Below are positions 35,109 through 43,382 of a stretch of DNA of 64,000 nucleotides, piece by piece (position 1 is the stretch's first letter; each line of letters starts with the position of its first letter). The translations under genes and the position numbers were made by a program. Source of the stretch: Bradyrhizobium barranii subsp. apii (lineage in GTDB: Bacteria; Pseudomonadota; Alphaproteobacteria; Rhizobiales; Xanthobacteraceae); contig NZ_CP096255.1 in NCBI RefSeq assembly GCF_011516635.5, positions 7,500,501 to 7,564,500 of the forward strand. The letters are read 5' to 3'. Below the pieces are notes generated by a model, which saw only the letters and a program-made list of their open reading frames with translations, was not told where the DNA came from and did not search any database.

Positions 35109-37299
35109 TCACCTGCTCTTCGGTCTGATGGCGTCAACAGTTCCCTGTATGAAGGCCTGGAGTTTGCCGACGCCCCCTTCCGTCAACTTGCCGCTGAAAT
35201 CCGGCATGCCCTGGTCGCGGAATGGACCGTGGAAGAGGATATGCCTCAGATTGGTGATCTCTTCGGCGCTGGCGTAGCCGAGATTGATGATGTTGCCGCC
35301 GCGGCCGACGCCAGGCACGCCGTGGCAGGCGACGCAGGCTGCCGCGACATAGATCTCGCCGCCTTCCCTGATGTCCTTCGGATCGTACTTCACGCCCTGC
35401 AGCAGACCTTCGGTCTGATATTTGACGAACGCTGGCAGCTGCGCCGTGCCGCCGAGTGCGTAGGTGTAGATCGTTCCCGGGTTCTGGTACTCGGTCGCGC
35501 GGTGCGTCAGGCCGTAGGAGCCGCCCCAGCCGACCGCAATCGAGATGTATTGCCTGTCGTCGACCATGTAGGTCGCGGCGGCCGCCACCGCGCCGGTGCC
35601 GGTCGGCATTTCCCACAGCTTGGTTCCGTTTGCCGCATCATAAGCGACGAAGCGGCCATCCGCCGTCCCCTGGAAAACCAGGTTGCCGGCGGTGGTCAGC
35701 GTCCCGCCGTTCCACGGCGACACGTGCTCGACGCGCCAGACCTCCTTTTGATGCACCGGATCCCAGGCGAGCAGACGTCCGAATGGGGCCGACTTCGGAG
35801 GGTTGAAAACGAAACCGATATTCCCGCCCAGCAAGCCGCCGAGCTTGCCCGGCGCAGCAGCATTCTGCACGAACGACTTTTCCGGCGACAGATTGACCGG
35901 GATGTGCTGCGCCGGAAGGTAGACGAGGCCGGTCAGCGGATTGAACGACATCGGCTGCCAATTGTGAGCCCCGTCCGGTCCCGGAATCGACTCGTATTGA
36001 TCTGCGTCGCGCGCCGCCGGAAGCTCGATCGGCCGGCCGTTGGCCGTCGTATCCCGTCGCCCAATTCACATCGACAAAATTCTTCGCCGAGATGAACTTG
36101 CCGTTGGTGCGATCGATGACGAAGAAGAAGCCGTTTTTCGGCGCGTGCAGGATCACCTTGCGCGGCACATCGTCGATCTTGATGTCGGCCAGGATCATCG
36201 GCTGGGTCGATGTATAGTCCCAATTGTCGCCGGGCGTCTCCTGATAGTGCCAGACATACCGGCCCGTGTCGGCGTTGAGCGCGACGATCGAGCCCAGATA
36301 GAGATTGTCGCCACCCGACGGACTGCGAAGCTTGCGATTCCAGGGACCGCCGTTTCCCGTGCCGACATAGACCATGTTCAGATCGGGATCGAACGTGATC
36401 GAGTCCCATGGCGCGCCACCGCCGCCGTTGATCCAATACTTCCCGGCTGGATCCCAGGTCTTCGCCGCGGCTTCCATCGAAGCGTCTTCAAATGGCTTCG
36501 ATGGATCGCCGGGCACGGTGAACCAGCGCCAGAGTTGCTTGCCCGTCTCGCTGTCGTACGCCGTGACATAGCCGCGCACACCATACTCGGCACCGCTCTG
36601 GCCGATCACGACCTTGCCGTTGAAGACGCGCGGCGCGCCGGTGATCGTGTAGGAATGCTCGTGATCGATCAGCGTGTCCGTTTCCCAGAGCTTGGCTCCG
36701 GTCGCGGCATCGAGCGCGATCAGGCGTGCGTCGTAGGCGGCTTCGAAGACCTTGCCCTTGTAGAGCGCGAGGCCACGGCTGACGGCATCGCAGCAGCCGC
36801 GATAGGTCTTCGACCGGTCAACACCCGGATCGAACGACCAGATTTTTGTCCCGGTCCGCGCGTCAATGGCATGGACCACGTTCCAGGGTGCCGACTGATA
36901 CATGATGCCGTCGACGACGAGGGGCGTTGCCTCGATGCCGCGCGATGATTCCAGATTGTAACTCCAGACGAGCCCGATATCCCTGACGTTGTCAGTGTTG
37001 ATCTGATTGAGCTTGCTGAACCGCGTTTCGGCGTAGTCGAGGCCGACGGTCGGCCAATCCCTGGATCTCTTCGTATTGGCTTCAATGAAGGCACTGTCGA
37101 CTCTCGAGATATTCGCCTTGATGCGGTCCGGCTTCGCGTCGGTCCCGGTCTGCGCCCATGCACTGGAAGGGAGGGAAAGACCCAGGAGAGCAGGAAAGAG
37201 AACAAGAACGGCACTGATTTCACGGAAGGCAATCTGAATCCTGGACCGATTGCGCGACTTTTTTTCAGGCCATTGGCACTCTGTGTTGGATCGTCCCAT
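35109..37299 (-). pseudogene. PQQ-dependent dehydrogenase with C-terminal cytochrome c, frameshift
   Basis: A quinohemoprotein dehydrogenase. A long signal region ends at SAWAQ near 50. Propeller blades follow with the vicinal Cys pair RGCCDAVSRG (disulfide over PQQ), GTGNGGPWN and the catalytic Asp in GDNWDYTST. The Asp is followed by Tyr-Thr, not Tyr-Asp, favouring a Ca2+ over a lanthanide site. The frame shifts near 36044 in GACGGCCAACGGCC, where one extra base breaks it. The rest, NWQPMSFNPLTGLVYLP onward, ends in a heme site CVACHGVPG. About 725 residues if repaired. Confidence 0.85.
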
Positions 37300-37608
37300 G
37301 CCTCACCTTCCTCCGTGCATGTCGAGACCACGATGCGTGCGCATGCCTGCGCCCGCTTCCGTTGATATGAAGTCTCAAACCTGCCTCGACGGTGCTACTG
37401 AAGCATTTCAGTCCTGACACGCCCGATTGCAGTTGTAAGAAAGCGTCTCCTGCTTGGCCCACCGGCCCACGGCCGTCATCGGCGGAAATCTTTCAACCCT
37501 CGGCAGTCGGGATCGGGCGTTTCGACTAGCATTTGGCGGCGTGCAAGCATCGGGACGGAATGTCCGTCCTTGAAAGGACATCGCGAACGCCAATCGGACC
37601 GGAGTCAT
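37300..37608. other. Gap upstream of the PQQ dehydrogenase
   Basis: 309 bases without a credible gene. It holds the promoter of the PQQ dehydrogenase on the minus strand and the 3' end of the TauE operon. I see no hairpin with a T-run and no repeat copy. Confidence 0.4.
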
Positions 37609-38379
37609 CTATGCGATCAGCGACCTTGCCGCAGCCGAGATCATCACCAGCCCGCCGGTGATCACGGCGACGTCGAGGATCGCCGTGTGGATATGCACCG
37701 GCATGCGTTCGACGAAAGCTTTCGCGAGGAATGCGCCGGGGATGGCAATCGCGCCGATCAGCAGCGCGAAGGCGAGCACTTGCGCGGTGACGGCGCCGGC
37801 GAGGCCGAACACCGAGATCTTGATGAGGCCGGTGCCGAGCGAGATCATCGCATCGGTCGCGATCACGGCGGCGCCTTCGAGGCCCGCGGCCATCAAGAGC
37901 GAGAGCAGGATCACGCCGGAGCCGGAGGTGCCGCCGACCAGCACGCCGTAACCAACGGAGCCGGCGGCAAGGCCGGTGTCGCCGATCCTGACCTGGCGGC
38001 GGCGGAGCACGCGGCGCAGCGGCACGCTGAGGATCAGCATGGAGCCGATCACGAGCGCGGCGCCCGCATTGGTCAGCCGCGTGTAGCCGTAGGCGCCGAG
38101 CGCGGTCGTCAGCGCCGCACAGGCGAGCACGATCAGCGCGCGGCGGCGATCGGCATAGCGCAGATAGGCGAGCGCGCGGCTTGAATTGGTGAAGATCGCG
38201 GAGATCGCGATGATCGGCACCACGGGCTCGGCGCCGACCAGCGGCACCAGCACGAGCGGCATCAGCGCGCCGGTGCCGTAGCCGGCGAGACCACCGATGA
38301 TCGAAGCAAACAACGCCATCAACGCGACCAGCAGGAGCTGAAGGATCGAGATGTCGGCGAAGCCTGAGACGATGGTCAC
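37609..38379 (-). CDS. TauE/SafE family membrane transporter
   Basis: 256 residues with about eight membrane segments. The N-terminal ASIIGGLAGYGTGALMPLVLVPLVG and the repeated half with GYGVLVGGTSGSGVILLSLLMAAGL are the duplicated TauE/SafE core. It likely exports sulfite, sulfoacetate or another organic anion. The start overlaps the CCA-enzyme stop by 4 bases, so it closes a five-gene operon although its role is unrelated. Confidence 0.88.
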   Translation of the reverse strand: MTIVSGFADISILQLLLVALMALFASIIGGLAGYGTGALMPLVLVPLVGAEPVVPIIAISAIFTNSSRALAYLRYADRRRALIVLACAALTTALGAYGYTRLTNAGAALVIGSMLILSVPLRRVLRRRQVRIGDTGLAAGSVGYGVLVGGTSGSGVILLSLLMAAGLEGAAVIATDAMISLGTGLIKISVFGLAGAVTAQVLAFALLIGAIAIPGAFLAKAFVERMPVHIHTAILDVAVITGGLVMISAAARSLIA

Positions 38380-39632
38380 GTTCTCTCATCGCGGCTGACG
38401 CGTGCCGCTGCTTGGTCGGCGATGGAAGCGAGCGCGGCTTCCTCTAGGGGAAAATCCGCCGCAAGCCAAGCGTCCTCGGCAAGCGTCAGCACATGCCCGA
38501 GCGCGGGTCCCTCCGCCATGCCGCGGGCGATGAAGTCGGCGGCGCGAAGCGGAAATTTCGGCGCAATCCAGCGCTGCGGCAGCTCGGCGAGCGCGCGCCA
38601 GCGCGACGATCCGACGTCGCCGCCGGCCCGCGCCCAGCCGAGCAACACGCGATCGTGATAGCGCTCCGCGCCGAGCCGGTAGAGCAACCGCCGCGCATTG
38701 GCCTCGTCCTTGGTGGCGAAGCGCCACCAGCGGTGCCCCATCGAATCCAGCGCCTTGCTTTCTACATTGGAGAGCCGCAAGCGCGTGGCGACGCGCTTGG
38801 CATCTTCGGTCACGGCGACCGTCAGCGCGGCGAGCCGCCGCGTCTTGCTTGCCGGCAAGCCAAGCGCGCCCTCGATCGCGATCATGGCCGACAGCGGCCC
38901 GGTATAGACGACGCCTCCGCTCAGCGCTTGCAGCAACCCGCCATCCGCCATCGCGACCGCAGCGTCAGAGGCACCGTGAGCGACCAGCAGCTTCAGCATC
39001 TCCATGCGCACCCGCTCGGCCGACAGGCTCGCAAGACCCGCGCGGCCGCGGATGCAGGCGAGATAGCCGTCGCGGTCGGGCTCGCCGGCCCCGAAGGCGG
39101 CGTGGATGCGGAAGAAGCGCAGGATGCGCAGGAAATCCTCGGCGATGCGCTGGTCGGGATCGCCGATGAAGCGCACGCGCCGCGCGGCCGCATCCGCGAT
39201 CCCGCCGACATAGTCGTAGACGACGCCCATCGCATCGGCCGAAAGTCCATTCATGGTGAAGTCGCGGCGCTCGGCGTCCTTCACCCAGTCGCGGCCGAAC
39301 GCGACCTTGGCCTTGCGGCCGAAGGTCTCGGTGTCCTCGCGCAGCGTCGTGACTTCGTAGGGTTGGCTGTCGATGACCAGCGTGATGGTGCCGTGGTCGA
39401 TGCCGGTCGGCACGCTCTTGATGCCGGCAGCCTTGGCGCGCCGCATCACCTCGTCGGGCCGCGCCGTGGTCGCGATGTCGATGTCGCCGGGCACGAGACC
39501 GAGCAACGCATTGCGCACGGCGCCGCCGACCACGCGCGCTTCCTCGCCGTTGCCGTTGAGCAGCGTCAGGACGCGCGCCGTCCCGCCGGAGGTCAGCCAG
39601 GGCGCATTGGCGAGTAACGGCTCTGCGCTCAT
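38376..39632 (-). CDS. cca: CCA tRNA nucleotidyltransferase / poly(A) polymerase family
   Basis: 418 residues. ARVVGGAVRNALLGLVPGDIDIATTARPDEVMRRA contains the class II nucleotidyltransferase G-G and DxD catalytic motif. RRDFTMNGLSAD and DPDQRIAEDFLRILRFFRIHAAFG are the conserved head/neck motifs. The C-terminal helical body is longer than in short CCA enzymes. It adds CCA to tRNA 3' ends; a poly(A) polymerase function is also possible in the family. It lies 10 bases after DUF6111. Confidence 0.92.
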   Translation of the reverse strand: MSAEPLLANAPWLTSGGTARVLTLLNGNGEEARVVGGAVRNALLGLVPGDIDIATTARPDEVMRRAKAAGIKSVPTGIDHGTITLVIDSQPYEVTTLREDTETFGRKAKVAFGRDWVKDAERRDFTMNGLSADAMGVVYDYVGGIADAAARRVRFIGDPDQRIAEDFLRILRFFRIHAAFGAGEPDRDGYLACIRGRAGLASLSAERVRMEMLKLLVAHGASDAAVAMADGGLLQALSGGVVYTGPLSAMIAIEGALGLPASKTRRLAALTVAVTEDAKRVATRLRLSNVESKALDSMGHRWWRFATKDEANARRLLYRLGAERYHDRVLLGWARAGGDVGSSRWRALAELPQRWIAPKFPLRAADFIARGMAEGPALGHVLTLAEDAWLAADFPLEEAALASIADQAAARVSRDERT

Positions 39633-39642
39633 GGTCCAGCCC

Positions 39643-39906
39643 CTATTTTTCCACGCCCGGCACGAGCCTGCCGTTCTCGATATGGGCGGGAACGTAGGTC
39701 GAATCCGGTGCGGCGCCGGAGAAATGCGCGAAGCCGATCAGCCCCGCGATGACAAGCACGAGCGCGGCCAGGACCAGGCGCGCGACGACGGTGACCGGCC
39801 AGGACGATCGCGCGAACAGGCCGGAGCGGGTGGCGGCCAGGATCAGCGCATAGACGGCAAAGGGGATGAGGAAAATTCCGATCTCGGTCAGAACCGGCCG
39901 GATCAT
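39643..39906 (-). CDS. DUF6111-like small membrane protein
   Basis: 87 residues. Two hydrophobic helices at about 8-28 and 42-62, then a short polar tail with PDSTYVPAHIENGRLVPG, which marks the DUF6111 family often found before the CCA gene in rhizobiales. Its start overlaps the Nudix stop by 4 bases. Function unknown. Confidence 0.75.
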   Translation of the reverse strand: MIRPVLTEIGIFLIPFAVYALILAATRSGLFARSSWPVTVVARLVLAALVLVIAGLIGFAHFSGAAPDSTYVPAHIENGRLVPGVEK

Positions 39907-40574
39907 GATGAGTAGATCCGCTCATACAGCACACGCAACATTCCGGCCGTCGCACCCCAGATGTAGCGTTCCGCGAACGGCATCGCGTAGTAGAACCGCT
40001 CCATGCCGCGGAATTCCTTGCTGTGCACCTGATGGTTCACCGGGTTCATCAGGAAGGATAGCGGTACCTCGAAGGCATCATCAACCTCCGAATGGTTGAT
40101 GATGAGCTCGAAGCCGGGCCGCACCTTGGCTACCGTCGGCAGGATGCGGAAGCCGAAAGCGGTGCCGTAAAGATCGAGATAGCCGATCGGCTCGACGAAG
40201 TCTCTGGACAGGCCGACCTCCTCCTCGGCCTCGCGCAAAGCCGCATCGAGCGGCGAGGCGTCGATCGCGTCGATCTTGCCGCCGGGGAAGGCGATCTGGC
40301 AGGCGTGGTCGTTGAGATGCGCCGAGCGCTGCGTCAGCAGGATGGTCGGCTCGGGACGGTCGACCACGGCGATCAGGACCGCAGCCGGCCGCACCGGCTG
40401 CTCGCGCGCGACGATCTCGAGCATCTTGTCGGTGCCGGGATCGCCCGAGGCGGGGATGACGTTCGGATCGTAGAGGCCGGGCGGCACGTCGAAGCCGAGC
40501 CTCGCCCGGGATCGGGTGAAGAAATCGGCCGCGCCGATCACGACCGGACCGCTCTTCAGGATAGGCTTGTTCAA
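39903..40574 (-). CDS. CoA pyrophosphatase-type Nudix hydrolase
   Basis: 223 residues. ILLTQRSAHLNDHACQIAFPGGKID is the CoA-pyrophosphatase signature that precedes the Nudix box, and LDAALREAEEEVGL carries the catalytic REAEEEVG. It would hydrolyse CoA or related dinucleotides to 4'-phosphopantetheine and 3',5'-ADP. The start overlaps the DUF1285 stop by 4 bases. Confidence 0.9.
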   Translation of the reverse strand: MNKPILKSGPVVIGAADFFTRSRARLGFDVPPGLYDPNVIPASGDPGTDKMLEIVAREQPVRPAAVLIAVVDRPEPTILLTQRSAHLNDHACQIAFPGGKIDAIDASPLDAALREAEEEVGLSRDFVEPIGYLDLYGTAFGFRILPTVAKVRPGFELIINHSEVDDAFEVPLSFLMNPVNHQVHSKEFRGMERFYYAMPFAERYIWGATAGMLRVLYERIYSS

Positions 40575-41182
40575 AGTGCGGCCCTCACCTGCTCCGCGTC
40601 GGCCATGGCGAAGAATTCGCCGGCCGACTCGACGCCGAACATCGGCTGGCCATCGACCATCCGCTCCTCACCCATGTCAACCAGATCGTAGTAGAGCGCG
40701 CGGGTAACCTTGGCCCAGAGATCGGCGCGGACATGCAGGTATGGCGTCAGCCCGCCCTCCCTGGCCTGCTCGAAGCGCAGCCGGTGCGCGGCATCGCAGG
40801 TGACCCAGTCGTCGACATTGGTGCGGAAGCGGAGCACGCGATGGTTGTCCTCGCCGTCCTTCTGCATCTCGACCGCCATGAACGGCGCGTCGTCGACGCG
40901 GATGCCGACCTTCTCCACAGGCGTGACGAGGAAATGCTTGTCGCCCTCGCGCTTCAGGACGGTCGAGAACAGGCGGACCAGGGCGTGTCGTCCGATTGGC
41001 GTGCCCATGTAGAACCAAGTACCGTCGGACGCGATTCGGATGTCGAGATCGCCGCAAAACGGCGGATTCCACAGATGCACCGGCGGCAGGCCCTTCTTGG
41101 CGCCTTCGGCATTGGCGGCACTTTTGGCGGCGGCAGTCAGCCCCTCAAGACCTCGATCGGCGCTCTGCCCTTGGTTCGCCAT
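40571..41182 (-). CDS. DUF1285 family protein
   Basis: 203 residues. PPVHLWNPPFCGDLDIRIASDGTWFYMGTPIGRHALVRLFSTVL is the DUF1285 N-terminal block; the rest is strand-rich with EKVGIRVDDAPFMAVEM. The family has no settled function. It is first in the minus-strand operon DUF1285-Nudix-DUF6111-cca-TauE, with 4-base overlaps at three of the four junctions. Divergent from the MoxR operon. Confidence 0.85.
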   Translation of the reverse strand: MANQGQSADRGLEGLTAAAKSAANAEGAKKGLPPVHLWNPPFCGDLDIRIASDGTWFYMGTPIGRHALVRLFSTVLKREGDKHFLVTPVEKVGIRVDDAPFMAVEMQKDGEDNHRVLRFRTNVDDWVTCDAAHRLRFEQAREGGLTPYLHVRADLWAKVTRALYYDLVDMGEERMVDGQPMFGVESAGEFFAMADAEQVRAAL

Positions 41183-41439
41183 GGTTTGCCCTGACTTTGT
41201 CTGTTGGCACGATTGGTGCAGGTTTTACGTTGTACCCGGGTGCGCGGTTCCACACCGGATTAACCCGGCGTGGAGGTCGCCACTTCGTGATGCCCTACAT
41301 ATCCCTAAGCCGATAAGGTGGGGATAGGTTAATTCAACGAATACATGGCCTTCCTGCAAGTCTAGCATAGGGCCCATGTGCGACTTGTGATGACTTGGCG
41401 ACGCAAGCGGGCCGCGTGGCGGACTTAAGGAGCTGACGG
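41183..41439. promoter_or_regulatory. Divergent promoter region of the DUF1285 and MoxR operons
   Basis: 257 bases between two operons. The segment 41290-41350 is AT-richer with CATATCCCTAAGCCGATAAGG and GGGATAGGTTAATTC, possible promoter elements. I cannot assign a regulator. Confidence 0.4.
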
Positions 41440-42438
41440 ATGGCGGAAAGTGTCGAGAAACTGGAAGACGGAATCGTCCGTTCGGCCGAGCAGGTGTCGA
41501 GCCAGATCCGCGCGGCGAAAGACGCAATCGCGTCCGTCATCTTCGGCCAGGATCGGGTGATCGAGAACACGCTCGTCACCATCCTCTCCGGCGGCCATGC
41601 ATTGCTGATCGGCGTGCCCGGCCTCGCCAAGACCAAGCTGGTCGAGACGCTCGGCATCACGCTGGGTCTCGATGCCAAGCGCATCCAGTTCACGCCCGAT
41701 TTGATGCCGTCGGACATTCTCGGCGCCGAAGTGCTCGACGAGAGCACTGCCGGCAAGCGCTCCTTCCGCTTCATCTCCGGTCCCGTGTTCGCGCAGCTGC
41801 TGATGGCCGACGAGATCAACCGCGCCAGCCCGCGCACGCAGTCGGCGCTGCTCCAGGCGATGCAGGAGCAGCACATCACCGTCGCCGGCGCACGTCACGA
41901 CCTGCCGAAGCCGTTCCACGTGCTCGCCACGCAAAACCCGCTCGAGCAGGAAGGCACCTATCCGCTGCCGGAAGCCCAGCTCGACCGCTTCCTGATGGAG
42001 ATCGACGTCGACTATCCCGATCGCGACGCCGAGCGCCGCATCCTGTTCGAGACCACGGGTGCCGAGGAGACGCTGGCGAAGGGATCGATGAACGCAGATG
42101 CGCTGATCACCGCGCAGCGGCTGATCCGCCGTCTGCCGGTCGGCGATTCCGTGGTGGAGGCGATCCTGTCGCTGGTCCGCTCGGCCCGTCCGGGCGAGGA
42201 GAGCGGCGAGACCGGCAAGTTCATCGCCTGGGGTCCCGGCCCGCGCGCCAGCCAATCCTTGATGCTCGCCGTGCGCGCACGCGCGCTGATCGACGGACGC
42301 CTGGCGCCCTCGATCGACGACGTGCTCGACCTTGCCGAGCCCATATTGAAGCACCGCATGGCGCTGACGTTCCAGGCGCGCGCCGAAGGCCGCACGATTC
42401 CGGACGTGATCAAACAATTGAAGGCTCGGATCGGTTGA
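41440..42438 (+). CDS. MoxR-family AAA+ ATPase
   Basis: 332 residues. Walker A is GVPGLAKTKLVETLG with the Ala typical of MoxR, Walker B is LLMADEINRASPRTQSALLQAMQEQ, and sensor 1 is HVLATQNPLEQEGTYPLPEAQLDRF. The lid domain follows. MoxR proteins act as chaperones that mature partner complexes together with VWA-domain proteins. It opens a four-gene operon; the DUF58 gene overlaps its stop by 4 bases. Confidence 0.94.
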   Translation: MAESVEKLEDGIVRSAEQVSSQIRAAKDAIASVIFGQDRVIENTLVTILSGGHALLIGVPGLAKTKLVETLGITLGLDAKRIQFTPDLMPSDILGAEVLDESTAGKRSFRFISGPVFAQLLMADEINRASPRTQSALLQAMQEQHITVAGARHDLPKPFHVLATQNPLEQEGTYPLPEAQLDRFLMEIDVDYPDRDAERRILFETTGAEETLAKGSMNADALITAQRLIRRLPVGDSVVEAILSLVRSARPGEESGETGKFIAWGPGPRASQSLMLAVRARALIDGRLAPSIDDVLDLAEPILKHRMALTFQARAEGRTIPDVIKQLKARIG

Positions 42439-43382
42439 TGGCCGCAGACAACGGGCACACAGCGAAGGAGATCATCGCGATCCGACGTGCCGATGGCGAA
42501 AGCCGTACGCTCGCCGCTTCGCTGCCGCGCCTGGTGCTCGAAGCCCGCCGTATCGCCGCCAACGTCATCCACGGCCTGCACGGAAGGCGCCGCGCCGGTT
42601 CCGGTGAAAATTTCTGGCAATACCGCCGCTTCGTCTCCGGCGAGCCGGCGCAGAACGTCGACTGGCGCCGCTCGGCGCGTGACGACCATCTCTATGTGCG
42701 CGAGCTCGAATGGGAAGCCTCGCACACGGTCTGGATCTGGCCCGATCGCTCGCCCTCGATGGCGTTCGCCTCCAAGACCGCGCGCGAATCCAAGCTCGAG
42801 CGGACGCTGATCGTCGCCTTCGCGCTGGCCGAGCTGCTGGTCTCGGGCGGCGAACGCGTCGGCATTCCCGGACTGATGGCGCCGACCGCGAGCCGCAGCG
42901 TCATCGACAAGATGGCGCAGGCGATGCTGCATGACGATGCCGACCGGCTGAGCCTGCCGCCGTCCTTCGTGCCTTCCGCGCTCGCCGAGATCATCGTGCT
43001 GTCGGATTTCTGGTCGCCGATCGCGGAGATCAAATCCACGCTCGCGGGCCTGTCCGGCTCCGGCGCGCATGGCACGATGGTGCAGGTGGTCGATCCCGCC
43101 GAAGAGTCGTTCCCTTATTCCGGCCGCGTCGAGTTCGTCGAGCCCGAGGGCTTCGGCGTGATCACGGCGGGCCGCGCCGAGAGCTGGGCGCAGGACTACA
43201 CCGCGCGGCTCGCGCTGCACCGCGACCAGATCCGCGCCGAGACCAGCAGACTCAACTGGCTGTTCACGACCCATGCGACCGACCGCTCCGCCGCCGAACT
43301 CTTGCTGTTCCTGCATGCCGGCATGCAGGTGAGCAAATCGGGCACCCGCACCACGACGATCAAGGTGGGGCCGGCCGCATGA
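42435..43382 (+). CDS. DUF58 domain protein
   Basis: 315 residues. The DUF58 core is GRRRAGSGENFWQYRRFVSGEPAQNVDWRRSARDDHLYVRELEWE, and WIWPDRSPSMAF holds a VWA-like DxSxS metal site (DRSPS). It is the regular partner of MoxR ATPases. Its start and stop both overlap neighbours by 4 bases, indicating tight stoichiometric expression. Confidence 0.92.
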   Translation: MMAADNGHTAKEIIAIRRADGESRTLAASLPRLVLEARRIAANVIHGLHGRRRAGSGENFWQYRRFVSGEPAQNVDWRRSARDDHLYVRELEWEASHTVWIWPDRSPSMAFASKTARESKLERTLIVAFALAELLVSGGERVGIPGLMAPTASRSVIDKMAQAMLHDDADRLSLPPSFVPSALAEIIVLSDFWSPIAEIKSTLAGLSGSGAHGTMVQVVDPAEESFPYSGRVEFVEPEGFGVITAGRAESWAQDYTARLALHRDQIRAETSRLNWLFTTHATDRSAAELLLFLHAGMQVSKSGTRTTTIKVGPAA

